A stretch of 64,000 nucleotides of DNA from Prochlorococcus sp. AG-679-M10. GTDB lineage: Bacteria > Cyanobacteriota > Cyanobacteriia > PCC-6307 > Cyanobiaceae. The notes under the pieces are model-generated. The model had not been told where the DNA came from. It did not search any database and saw only the letters and a list, made by a program, of their open reading frames with translations. The DNA lies in contig QCUQ01000004.1 in assembly GCA_003210655.1 (NCBI GenBank), positions 1 to 64,000 of the forward strand, read 5' to 3'. Shown piece by piece: positions 54,993 to 64,000 of this stretch (position 1 is its first letter; every line of letters starts with the position of its first letter). The position numbers were made by a program, and so were the translations under genes.

Positions 54993-55619
54993 TTAAACCC
55001 TTTCAAGTAAATTATGTTCTCTAAGAAAATTAATAATTTTTTCAACAGAATCATTTAAATCTAAAGAACCTGTATCAACAACTATTTCAGGATTTGCAGG
55101 TGCCTCATATGGACTAGATATCCCAGTAAATTCTTTAATTTCTCCCAAACGTGCTTTTTTATATAAACCTTTGGTATCTCTACTCTCACACACATCAATG
55201 TCTGCAGCGCAATATACTTCAATAAAATCTTTTGATCCAATAATATTTCTAACCTTATTTCTATCCCTAATGAAAGGGGAGACAAATGCAGTAATAGTTA
55301 TGATTCCAGCGTTCATAAATAAATTAGCTACTTCTCCTATTCTTCTTATGTTTTCTTCTCTATCTTCATCAGAAAATCCAAGATCCTTGCATAAGCCATG
55401 TCTAATATTATCTCCGTCTAGTACATAAGTTGATAACCCATCCAAGTGTAAAACCTCATTTACAGCATTAGCTAAGGTACTTTTCCCAGACCCTGATAAA
55501 CCTGTAAACCAAATTACCATTCCTTTATGTCCTCTCATTTTTTCTAACTTATTTCTATCAATACTTAAATTGTGCCATTTTATATTTTTTCCTGAATTTT
55601 TCTGATTTGAGTCCGTCAT
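54993..55619 (-). CDS. cysC: Adenylylsulfate kinase
   Basis: WFTGLSGSGKSTLANAV, LDGDNIRHGL, TGISSPYEAP; start corrected to ATG 55619. Confidence 0.95.
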   Translation of the reverse strand: MTDSNQKNSGKNIKWHNLSIDRNKLEKMRGHKGMVIWFTGLSGSGKSTLANAVNEVLHLDGLSTYVLDGDNIRHGLCKDLGFSDEDREENIRRIGEVANLFMNAGIITITAFVSPFIRDRNKVRNIIGSKDFIEVYCAADIDVCESRDTKGLYKKARLGEIKEFTGISSPYEAPANPEIVVDTGSLDLNDSVEKIINFLREHNLLERV

Positions 55620-55662
55620 CTTTTTCTGTTTCTTAAAGTAGAAATCCATTTTAACTCTTGAC

Positions 55663-55974
55663 TCATAAATTTTGAAATCCTTCTTTGCGAAGAAACTCAA
55701 TTGATTTGTTTACCATATCTCCTTGTAATTGAATATATTCACCTACTACAGTACCTCCAGTACCACAAAAGACTTTCATTTTTTTTAGTAATTCCTTAAC
55801 TTCTATTTCATTTCTAATAGCTAAACCTTTTATTAAAGTAATAGTTTTTCCTTTTTTACCTTTTTTTTGTTTAGAGATATTTATTTTTGATATTTTTGTA
55901 AAATTCTCTTCTTTAGGTTTTTCTTCATAAATATTTTCCTGATTATCAAATTCAATCCAATTTTTTTTTCCCAT
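55663..55974 (-). CDS. SUI1/eIF1-like translation factor (YciH family)
   Basis: CGTGGTVVGEYIQLQGDMVNKSIEFLRKEGF. Confidence 0.9.
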   Translation of the reverse strand: MGKKNWIEFDNQENIYEEKPKEENFTKISKINISKQKKGKKGKTITLIKGLAIRNEIEVKELLKKMKVFCGTGGTVVGEYIQLQGDMVNKSIEFLRKEGFQNL

Positions 55975-56021
55975 TATTTTTTATATAATCTATAGTTAGT
56001 TCATACTTATACTATAAAAAA

Positions 56022-57266
56022 TTGGTAAGTACAATTTCCCGTCAGGATCAAAATAATAATGATGATTTAAATCAACCTTCAAAAGAAGGAAGGTTTGGAA
56101 AATATGGTGGTCAATATGTACCTGAAACACTAATGCCAGCTCTTTTTGAACTAGAAGAAGCAGCGTCTGATGCATGGAAAGATAAACAATTTGTTAATGA
56201 ATTAAATCATTTGCTAAAAACTTACGTAGGAAGAGAGACCCCATTGTATGAAGCTAAAAGACTTACTGAATATTACCAAACAAAAACCTCTACTAGCAGG
56301 ATATGGCTCAAAAGAGAAGACCTAAATCATACTGGTGCTCATAAAATCAATAATGCGTTAGGGCAAGCTTTATTAGCGATAAGAATGGGTAAACAAAGAA
56401 TAATTGCAGAAACAGGTGCTGGGCAACATGGAGTTGCTACTGCTACTGTATGTGCGAGATTTGGCTTGAAATGCATTATCTACATGGGGGCGGAAGATAT
56501 AAAAAGACAATCATTAAACGTCTTTCGGATGAAACTTTTAGGCGCTGAAGTTAAAGTTGTCACTTCAGGTACTGCAACTCTCAAAGATGCAACTAGTGAA
56601 GCTATAAGGGATTGGGTATCCAATGTAGAAACAACACATTATATTTTGGGTTCAGTTGCAGGACCACACCCATTTCCAATGATTGTTAGAGATTTTCATG
56701 CAGTTATTGGAGAAGAAGCTAAAAAACAATGTCTTGAATCATTTGGATCATTACCTGACATTTTGCTTGCTTGTGTGGGTGGAGGGTCAAATGCAATGGG
56801 TCTTTTTCATCCTTTCGTAAAAGAAAAATCAGTTCGACTAATTGGAGTTGAAGCGGCCGGAAGCGGAGTCAATACTGAAAAACATGCCGCGACTATTACT
56901 AAAGGATCTGTGGGAATATTACATGGATCAATGAGTCTTCTTTTACAAGATAAGGATGGTCAAGTACAAGAAGCACATTCTATAAGTGCAGGTCTTGATT
57001 ATCCTGGGGTAGGTCCTGAACATAGTTATTTAAAAGATATAGGAAGAGCAGAATATGGCTCTGTAACTGATGCAGAAGCTTTAGACGCTTTAAAACTAGT
57101 GAGTGAACTAGAAGGAATTATCCCTGCACTCGAAACAGCTCATGCCTTTGCATGGTTAGAAAAATTATGTCCTACCTTAGATAAAGATACAGAAATAGTA
57201 ATTAATTGTTCTGGTAGAGGAGATAAGGATGTTAATACAGTCGCATCATCTTTGAATATTGAGTAA
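56022..57266 (+). CDS. trpB: Tryptophan synthase beta chain
   Basis: [50 protein letters not shown] start. Confidence 0.97.
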   Translation: MVSTISRQDQNNNDDLNQPSKEGRFGKYGGQYVPETLMPALFELEEAASDAWKDKQFVNELNHLLKTYVGRETPLYEAKRLTEYYQTKTSTSRIWLKREDLNHTGAHKINNALGQALLAIRMGKQRIIAETGAGQHGVATATVCARFGLKCIIYMGAEDIKRQSLNVFRMKLLGAEVKVVTSGTATLKDATSEAIRDWVSNVETTHYILGSVAGPHPFPMIVRDFHAVIGEEAKKQCLESFGSLPDILLACVGGGSNAMGLFHPFVKEKSVRLIGVEAAGSGVNTEKHAATITKGSVGILHGSMSLLLQDKDGQVQEAHSISAGLDYPGVGPEHSYLKDIGRAEYGSVTDAEALDALKLVSELEGIIPALETAHAFAWLEKLCPTLDKDTEIVINCSGRGDKDVNTVASSLNIE

Positions 57267-57617
57267 CTAATATCTAGGAATTGTTTGATCAATATATTTA
57301 CTCCATCCATCTATACCTTCTTCAAGATTCCAAATCTCTTTTACGAGTTTGTTATCTAATGACCATTGTCCAAAATTATAACTTCTGATACCGGCATGAC
57401 AAAGAACAACAAACTTTTTATATTTTGCATCACTAATTTTGGTTTTTACGTACTGGGGCGAAACTTTACTTATTGGTAAATGTAAAAATTCCCTAGGGAA
57501 ACAAGCAATCTCGAGTTCTGAATCCTCTCTAACATCAATAATAATGGGATTTTCATCTTCAGAATTAAACCATTCATTAAGCTCAAAAGCATTTAAAGTT
57601 TTCGGATAATTTCCCAA
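57267..57617 (-). CDS. Rhodanese-like sulfurtransferase
   Basis: IIDVREDSELEIACFP, VVLCHAGIRSYNF. Confidence 0.9.
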   Translation of the reverse strand: MGNYPKTLNAFELNEWFNSEDENPIIIDVREDSELEIACFPREFLHLPISKVSPQYVKTKISDAKYKKFVVLCHAGIRSYNFGQWSLDNKLVKEIWNLEEGIDGWSKYIDQTIPRY

Positions 57618-57708
57618 TTGTTAGAATTGAATATTTGTTATTAACAATTTTATAAGTAAGGTTGCAAGAACATGTTTATTGTTAAAAATAAAAATAAAAT
57701 AATGAATA

Positions 57709-59178
57709 ATGAATATTAAATACTTAACTGTAATAACGATATTATTCTTATGTTGTATTTTTGGATTTGAAGAAATTTCTTATAGTTTAAATAAAGAAAG
57801 CCAAGATGATATTTCAGAATTAAAAATCTTGAAGTACTTACCGAAAGATAATAAAACATTCTTCATTTCAAATACTAAAAGTTCAGAAATCACTAACGCT
57901 GTAAGGAAAAGCTTTGAAACAAAGAATAAAGATGAGCTTGTTTTGATAAAGAATAGTATATTGGCTTACTTAGGCATAGATTTAGGTACGAACAAATTAG
58001 AAGATATTTATAATAATGAAATTGTAATAACTACCTATGATAATAAAGAAAAAGATATAGATGATGCCTTAATAATCTTCAAAATTAAGGAAAACAAAGA
58101 TATAGATGATATTTTAAATCTTACCAATAAAATTAATGAGCCTGATAAACTAGTAAAAATATTTAGAGAAAATAAATTAAATTATTTAAAATATATATAT
58201 CGAACCAATGATAATTATATTATTACTTCCTCTAATAAAACCTTAATACTTGATGCATTACAATCAAATAATATTGATAAAAATATCGAAAAAAAATATA
58301 TCTCTTTTAAAGAAGTATTGAAGAATTTTAAAAATGAACATAATATATTTTTAACTAATAATTTCAAAACAAATGACCTATTAAATAACAAAAATTATAC
58401 TCTAAAAAAAGATGACTATTTAGTAACTTTGTTTAATTTTAAAGATACAGATCTCATATTAAAATCTTACTTAATTAATAATAAAAAAAGTTCAGATGTA
58501 ACATCTTATAAAGAAATAGATAAAGTGAATTTTTTAGATACAAAAAATTATCAAATATCAATTTATAATAATTTATTAGATTCTAATAAATATCTTGATA
58601 ATATCAAAATAAATAGTTTTGAAAAAGATTTTATTAAAGAAATAAATGATAAATTAAAACAAAACATACTATTTCTAAGTTCTGATAATAATTGGTTATT
58701 AATTTACGATAATAATAATTTTTCTATTGAGGGAATAAAATTATTAGAAGATTTCAATAAAAATAGTTTAGAAAATAATAATAATACTTATACATTATAT
58801 TCAAAAGATATACTTAAAAAAGAAGAAAATATTATAAAACAGACTAATTATAAAAAGATTTTTTTAGTTCAAACTGACAATCTAAACTTTATTAGTAACA
58901 CTTTAATAAATGAAGCAGATATAGATTCAATTTCAAATGAATTTTTTAGTTTAAGAGGTGATCTTAATGCTAAATATTTTCTAAATAAAAAAATAAATCT
59001 TAAGAATCCTTACTCTATTCATACTAAAAATGTCTCTTATTTAGAAAACATTAATTACATCTTTAAAAATGTAATTAATTTATCAATTATGGAATTTAAA
59101 GCAATAATCAAACAATCTATTCCAGAAACAGCTCCTATTTATTATGCAGAAACTAATTTGAAAATATTTAATAATTAA
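57709..59178 (+). CDS. Hypothetical exported/anchored protein (possibly DUF3352-like), Asn/Lys/Ile-rich
   Basis: Long uninterrupted ORF with N-terminal hydrophobic segment; no motif clearly recognised. Confidence 0.65.
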   Translation: MNIKYLTVITILFLCCIFGFEEISYSLNKESQDDISELKILKYLPKDNKTFFISNTKSSEITNAVRKSFETKNKDELVLIKNSILAYLGIDLGTNKLEDIYNNEIVITTYDNKEKDIDDALIIFKIKENKDIDDILNLTNKINEPDKLVKIFRENKLNYLKYIYRTNDNYIITSSNKTLILDALQSNNIDKNIEKKYISFKEVLKNFKNEHNIFLTNNFKTNDLLNNKNYTLKKDDYLVTLFNFKDTDLILKSYLINNKKSSDVTSYKEIDKVNFLDTKNYQISIYNNLLDSNKYLDNIKINSFEKDFIKEINDKLKQNILFLSSDNNWLLIYDNNNFSIEGIKLLEDFNKNSLENNNNTYTLYSKDILKKEENIIKQTNYKKIFLVQTDNLNFISNTLINEADIDSISNEFFSLRGDLNAKYFLNKKINLKNPYSIHTKNVSYLENINYIFKNVINLSIMEFKAIIKQSIPETAPIYYAETNLKIFNN

Positions 59179-59257
59179 ATTTGATTGATATCTTGTGGTT
59201 AACTAAAAATTATTTGACTATCTTAGACCTATAAACGATTTATATCACATTAAAATT

Positions 59258-60403
59258 TTGGATACTAATAAACTAATTTTAAAACCAGGATTAGAGGGTG
59301 TTCCAGTAACTAATTCATCAATATGTGATATTGACGGTCAAAAAGGGAAATTATTATATAGAGGCTATTCAATTGAAGAATTAGCACAGAAAAGTAGTTT
59401 CTTAGAAACTGCTTTTTTATTAATTTGGGGAGAATTACCTTCATCAACAGAACTAAGGGATTTTGAACAAGAAGTACAGATGCATCGGAGATTAAGCTTC
59501 AGAGTAAGAGATATGATGAAATGCTTCCCTGCCACAGGGCATCCCATGGATGCTCTGCAATCCAGTGCCGCCTCTCTTGGTCTTTTTTACTCAAGAAGAG
59601 CAATAGATGATCCAAAATATATTTATAACGCAGTGATAAGGCTAATTGCAAAAATTCCAACAATGATTGCTGCATTTCAACTTATAAGAAAAGGACAAGA
59701 TCCCATACAACCTAGGGATGATTTGTCCTACTCATCGAATTTTCTTTACATGTTGACTGAGAAAGAACAAGATCCTATAGCTGCAAAAGTTTTTGATAGA
59801 TGCCTAATTCTTCATGCAGAACACAGTTTAAATGCGAGTACATTTAGTGCACGAGTTACAGCTAGCACTCTTACAGACCCATACGCGGTAATTGCCTCTG
59901 CAGTAGGAACATTAGCTGGTCCTCTTCATGGAGGAGCAAATGAAGATGTAATTAAAATGCTAGAAGATATTAAAACTCCTGAAAAAGCTGCTTCTTTTCT
60001 AGAAGATGCGATTCAAAACAAAAGTAAAATAATGGGTTTCGGTCATAGAGAATATAAAGTTAAAGATCCTCGAGCAATTATTCTTCAGAAATTAGCAGAG
60101 GAGCTTTTTATAAGGTTTGGTAAAGATGAAATGTACGAAGTTGCTAAAAAATTAGAGTTAGAAGCTATTCCAAGGCTAGGAGGAAAAGGTATTTTTCCAA
60201 ACGTTGATTTCTACTCTGGCCTTGTTTATAGAAAACTTGGTATTCCCCGTGACTTATTTACTCCTATTTTTGCAATATCAAGAGTCGCAGGTTGGTTAGC
60301 TCATTGGAGGGAACAATTAGGAGCAAACAGAATTTTTAGACCATCGCAAATTTATACCGGTTCGGCTCCAAGAGATTGGATTACTTTAGAAAATCGAAAA
60401 TAA
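59258..60403 (+). CDS. gltA: Citrate synthase
   Basis: PGLEGVPVTNSSICDIDGQKGKLLYRGYSIEELA, GPLHGGANEDV, GFGHREYKVKDPRA; TTG start. Confidence 0.96.
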   Translation: MDTNKLILKPGLEGVPVTNSSICDIDGQKGKLLYRGYSIEELAQKSSFLETAFLLIWGELPSSTELRDFEQEVQMHRRLSFRVRDMMKCFPATGHPMDALQSSAASLGLFYSRRAIDDPKYIYNAVIRLIAKIPTMIAAFQLIRKGQDPIQPRDDLSYSSNFLYMLTEKEQDPIAAKVFDRCLILHAEHSLNASTFSARVTASTLTDPYAVIASAVGTLAGPLHGGANEDVIKMLEDIKTPEKAASFLEDAIQNKSKIMGFGHREYKVKDPRAIILQKLAEELFIRFGKDEMYEVAKKLELEAIPRLGGKGIFPNVDFYSGLVYRKLGIPRDLFTPIFAISRVAGWLAHWREQLGANRIFRPSQIYTGSAPRDWITLENRK

Positions 60404-60478
60404 TATTTTCAGCTTTTCATAAAAAACACACATATTGTTTCTGAAGAGTTAATCTAAAGAATAAATAACAACAAAATT

Positions 60479-61597
60479 TTGAACTCCGGATTAGATCTCG
60501 AATATAGTTTTAATGAAATCTTAAAAGGATTAGGCCTCTCAAGTGAGCTTGCTCATATAATTTGGCTACCTTTACCAATGTTATTAGTTTTAGTATCAGC
60601 AGTAGTTGGTGTATTAGTCACAGTTTGGTTAGAAAGAAAAATATCTGCTGCTGCCCAACAAAGAATAGGTCCAGAATATGCTGGAGCTTTAGGAGTACTT
60701 CAACCAATTGCAGACGGTCTGAAATTACTTGTAAAAGAAGATATTATTCCTGCCAAAGCAGATTCAATTCTATTCACTGGTGGACCTATATTGGTATTGG
60801 TACCGGTTATTCTCTCCTGGTTAATTGTTCCCTTTGGTCAAAACTTGCTTATTAGTAATGTTGGTATTGGAATTTTTCTTTGGATAGCTCTAAGTAGTAT
60901 TCAACCCATTGGACTTCTTATGAGTGGCTACGCCTCGAATAATAAATATTCACTATTAGGGGGATTAAGAGCAGCTGCTCAATCTATTAGCTATGAAATA
61001 CCTCTGGCTTTGTCTGTACTAGCTATTGTTTTAATGACAAATTCCCTTAGTACTGTTGATATTGTTAATCAACAAAGTGGAGCTGGAATATTAAGTTGGA
61101 ATATATGGAGACAACCTGTTGGATTCATAATTTTCTGGATATGTGCTCTTGCTGAATGCGAAAGGCTACCATTCGACTTGCCAGAAGCTGAAGAAGAATT
61201 AGTAGCGGGTTATCAAACTGAATATGCTGGAATGAAATTTGCTTTATTTTATTTAGGCAGTTACATAAACTTAATCCTATCTGCATTATTAGTATCTATA
61301 CTTTATTTAGGAGGGTGGGGATTTCCTATTCCTGTTGAGATAATTTCTAAAGTTCTCAATCTTCCAATTAATGCTCCTGTGATTCAAGTTTTCACAGCCT
61401 CTATAGGAATCATAATGACTGTTCTTAAAGCATATCTATTGGTTTTTATTGCTATATTATTGCGTTGGACAACACCAAGGGTGAGAATAGATCAACTACT
61501 AGATTTAGGATGGAAATTCCTTCTCCCCATATCTCTTGCTAATCTACTTGTGACAGCAGGACTAAAATTAGCTTTCCCTCAATTTTTTGGTGGATAA
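60479..61597 (+). CDS. ndhA: NAD(P)H-quinone oxidoreductase subunit 1
   Basis: [60 protein letters not shown] start. Confidence 0.96.
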   Translation: MNSGLDLEYSFNEILKGLGLSSELAHIIWLPLPMLLVLVSAVVGVLVTVWLERKISAAAQQRIGPEYAGALGVLQPIADGLKLLVKEDIIPAKADSILFTGGPILVLVPVILSWLIVPFGQNLLISNVGIGIFLWIALSSIQPIGLLMSGYASNNKYSLLGGLRAAAQSISYEIPLALSVLAIVLMTNSLSTVDIVNQQSGAGILSWNIWRQPVGFIIFWICALAECERLPFDLPEAEEELVAGYQTEYAGMKFALFYLGSYINLILSALLVSILYLGGWGFPIPVEIISKVLNLPINAPVIQVFTASIGIIMTVLKAYLLVFIAILLRWTTPRVRIDQLLDLGWKFLLPISLANLLVTAGLKLAFPQFFGG

Positions 61598-61623
61598 TGT
61601 TTAAGTACATATACTTAAACATT
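61596..61623. repeat. 12-bp perfect inverted repeat between ndhA and ndhI
   Basis: aatgtttaagta-cata-tacttaaacatt, overlapping the ndhA stop codon. Confidence 0.85.
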
Positions 61624-61666
61624 AAATAAATCCACTAGAATAAAATAACAAAGTAAATTCTTTAAA

Positions 61667-62293
61667 ATGAAAGATTTTCTTCAAAAAGTAAATAGTTATA
61701 TTAAAGAGGCCTTCAGCGCTGGCAAATATTTATTTGATGGATTTTCTGTAACTTTTGATCATCTCCGAAGAAGACCAGTTACAGTTCAATACCCTTATGA
61801 GAAGTTAATTCCCTCTGAAAGATATAGAGGAAGAATACATTATGAATTTGATAAATGCATAGCCTGTGAAGTATGCGTACGCGTTTGTCCAATAAATCTA
61901 CCAGTGGTGGACTGGGTTATGAATAAAGAAACTAAGAAAAAGGAACTTAGAAATTACTCTATAGACTTCGGCGTTTGTATTTTTTGCGGGAATTGTGTTG
62001 AATATTGTCCTACAAATTGCTTATCTATGACTGAAGAATATGAATTAGCTTCATTCGATAGGCATAATTTAAATTTTGACAATATAGCATTAGGTAGACT
62101 TCCTACAAACGTTACTACTGATCCATCTGTAAAACCTCTTAGGGAACTTGCATATTTACCTAAAGGAGTTATGGATCCTCATGAAGTCCCTCCTTCTGAT
62201 GTTCGAGTTGGTAAACTACCTGAAGAAGTTTATGATTGGATAAAACCAGGAGTTAATGATAAAAAAAATCCTGCTATCACACCAAAAAATTAA
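61667..62293 (+). CDS. ndhI: NAD(P)H-quinone oxidoreductase subunit I (two 4Fe-4S clusters)
   Basis: [31 protein letters not shown]. Confidence 0.97.
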   Translation: MKDFLQKVNSYIKEAFSAGKYLFDGFSVTFDHLRRRPVTVQYPYEKLIPSERYRGRIHYEFDKCIACEVCVRVCPINLPVVDWVMNKETKKKELRNYSIDFGVCIFCGNCVEYCPTNCLSMTEEYELASFDRHNLNFDNIALGRLPTNVTTDPSVKPLRELAYLPKGVMDPHEVPPSDVRVGKLPEEVYDWIKPGVNDKKNPAITPKN

Positions 62294-62306
62294 TTTAAAA
62301 TAATTC

Positions 62307-62906
62307 ATGTCTATAGCAGTCACAACCCAAATAATTTGTTTTTTAGTATTATCTTTAGTTGTAATAGTTGGAGCTCTAGGAGTTATTCTTCTTGAGAGTA
62401 TTGTTTACTCTGCATTTTTGCTTGGTGGAGTCTTCATGAGTGTTGCAGGCTTATATTTGCTCTTAAACGCTAGTTTTGTTGCAGCAGCACAAGTATTAGT
62501 TTATGTCGGAGCAGTTAATGTTTTGATCATTTTTGCCATAATGTTAGTTAATAAAAAAGAAGATTTGAAGCCTATCGATAACCTTAAGTCAAGAAGAATT
62601 ATATCAACATCAATTTGTTTAACTCTTCTTAGTCTCTTAATTAGAGTTGACTTATCTAATGTATGGGGTTTAGCAGATCCTAATAAGTCTATAGGTGAGG
62701 AATCTACAATAAGAATTGGAGAGCACTTATTTAGTGATTATTTACTCCCATTTGAAGTGGCATCCGTACTACTTTTAATGGCTATGATTGGAGCTATAGT
62801 TTTAGCGAGAAGAGATGTTATGAATGAAGATATTTCAACAGGATTACCAGTTGACCAAGAGTTGATTGAAAAATCAAGTGAACCATTGCTAATGAAAAAA
62901 AATTAA
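62307..62906 (+). CDS. ndhG: NAD(P)H-quinone oxidoreductase subunit 6
   Basis: NuoJ-like membrane protein, [25 protein letters not shown]. Confidence 0.95.
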   Translation: MSIAVTTQIICFLVLSLVVIVGALGVILLESIVYSAFLLGGVFMSVAGLYLLLNASFVAAAQVLVYVGAVNVLIIFAIMLVNKKEDLKPIDNLKSRRIISTSICLTLLSLLIRVDLSNVWGLADPNKSIGEESTIRIGEHLFSDYLLPFEVASVLLLMAMIGAIVLARRDVMNEDISTGLPVDQELIEKSSEPLLMKKN

Positions 62907-62907
62907 T

Positions 62908-63228
62908 ATGAATTTAGAGACAATTCCACTACAAGCCTTTTTAATAGTTTCCTCAATATTATTTTGTATAGGTATTTGGGGATTATTAAATAGTAGAAAT
63001 GCAGTAAGAGTTTTGATGAGCATAGAATTAATGTTGAACGCAGTTAATATCAATTTGATGGCATTTTCTTCATATATAGACAATAACCTTATTCAGGGGC
63101 AGGTTTTTGCAATTTTTGTTATTACAGTTGCCGCAGCAGAAGCAGCTGTAGGTTTAGCTATTTTGTTATCTCTATATAGAAATAGAGTCACTGTGGATAT
63201 GGAAAGTTTTAATTTATTAAAGTGGTAA
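62908..63228 (+). CDS. ndhE: NAD(P)H-quinone oxidoreductase subunit 4L
   Basis: [32 protein letters not shown]. Confidence 0.96.
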   Translation: MNLETIPLQAFLIVSSILFCIGIWGLLNSRNAVRVLMSIELMLNAVNINLMAFSSYIDNNLIQGQVFAIFVITVAAAEAAVGLAILLSLYRNRVTVDMESFNLLKW

Positions 63229-63238
63229 AAAGCTTCTA

Positions 63239-64000
63239 GTGAAACTTTCGTTGGTTCTTATTATATATCGTTCTAACAGTCCTATAGCTCTAGAAACATC
63301 CATATTTTGTGAAAATTCTCTCAAAAATAGAAATATAGAGTCATACAGGATAGAAAGTGATTTTGATAAAAATCAATTTGAAAGCTATTTTTCTAATCTT
63401 GCTTCATTCCCTGAGTTAGTAATTGTTCTTGGTGGTGATGGAACTGTACTTAAATCTGCTAATGCATTAGTTAATTATGATATTCCTTTACTTAGTTTTA
63501 ATATTGGGGGTAATTTAGGATTTTTAACCCAAGACAAAGATTTTTTATTTGACCAATCGTTTATTGAAATTTTAGAAAAAGAAGAGTTCATAATTGATTT
63601 TAGAAATAGACTACATTGCGATGTATATAGTAATAAAAAGCAAACAGAAAGAAAGCTAATAAAAAGTTACGACGCTTTAAATGATTTTTATTTTAAATCT
63701 GTTGAAGAAGATATTTCCCCTACCAATCAAATTCAGATAGAAATAGATAATGAAATAGTAAACGCATATAAAGGTGATGGTTTAATTATTTCTTCATCAA
63801 CTGGTTCCACAGCTTACTCTATGGCAGCAGGGGGGCCAATAGTACACCCCTCAATCAATGCATTTGTTATAAATCCAATATGTCCAATGAGTTTAGCCAG
63901 CCGCCCAATTATTATTCCTGATACAAGTAAAGTAATCATTAGAGCCGTACAAAATAATAAAAGAGAAATAAAACTATGGAAAGATGGATCAAAATGTATG
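63239..64000 (+). CDS. ppnK: NAD kinase (partial, truncated by window end)
   Basis: Own translation from GTG 63239: [15 protein letters not shown]...[14 protein letters not shown]...[26 protein letters not shown]; open to the last base, absent from the ORF track. Confidence 0.93.
   Translation, partial: MKLSLVLIIYRSNSPIALETSIFCENSLKNRNIESYRIESDFDKNQFESYFSNLASFPELVIVLGGDGTVLKSANALVNYDIPLLSFNIGGNLGFLTQDKDFLFDQSFIEILEKEEFIIDFRNRLHCDVYSNKKQTERKLIKSYDALNDFYFKSVEEDISPTNQIQIEIDNEIVNAYKGDGLIISSSTGSTAYSMAAGGPIVHPSINAFVINPICPMSLASRPIIIPDTSKVIIRAVQNNKREIKLWKDGSKCM

Overview
The window reads as a compact, AT-rich cyanobacterial core-genome segment, most like high-light Prochlorococcus. That assignment is inferred from gene content and composition; no search was run. 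It holds about 66 protein-coding genes, plus a partial NAD kinase gene that runs off the right edge and is missing from the ORF track. Recognisable blocks are: a bicA/sbtA/sbtB bicarbonate-transport cluster; secE-nusG-rplK-rplA-rplJ-rplL with an L10-type leader; a phylloquinone cluster (menF/menA-menC-menE/thioesterase); ndhA-I-G-E and ndhH; and scattered housekeeping genes (obg, mutS2, hemB, eno, pgk, spoT, mnmE, argS, prfB, trpB, gltA). I saw no tRNA, rRNA, CRISPR array, transposase, phage gene or defence island. No convincing new multi-gene system is visible. The best second-look items are family members with altered catalytic motifs: a ClpB-like protein lacking the NBD1 arginine fingers, a TrxR-like protein lacking the NADPH motif, an exported MBL-fold protein lacking HxHxDH, and a CPWC Xi-class GST. 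Also notable are the prfB programmed frameshift missed by the ORF track, the L10 leader, a 12-bp perfect inverted repeat between ndhA and ndhI, and near-total lack of space at convergent gene ends.
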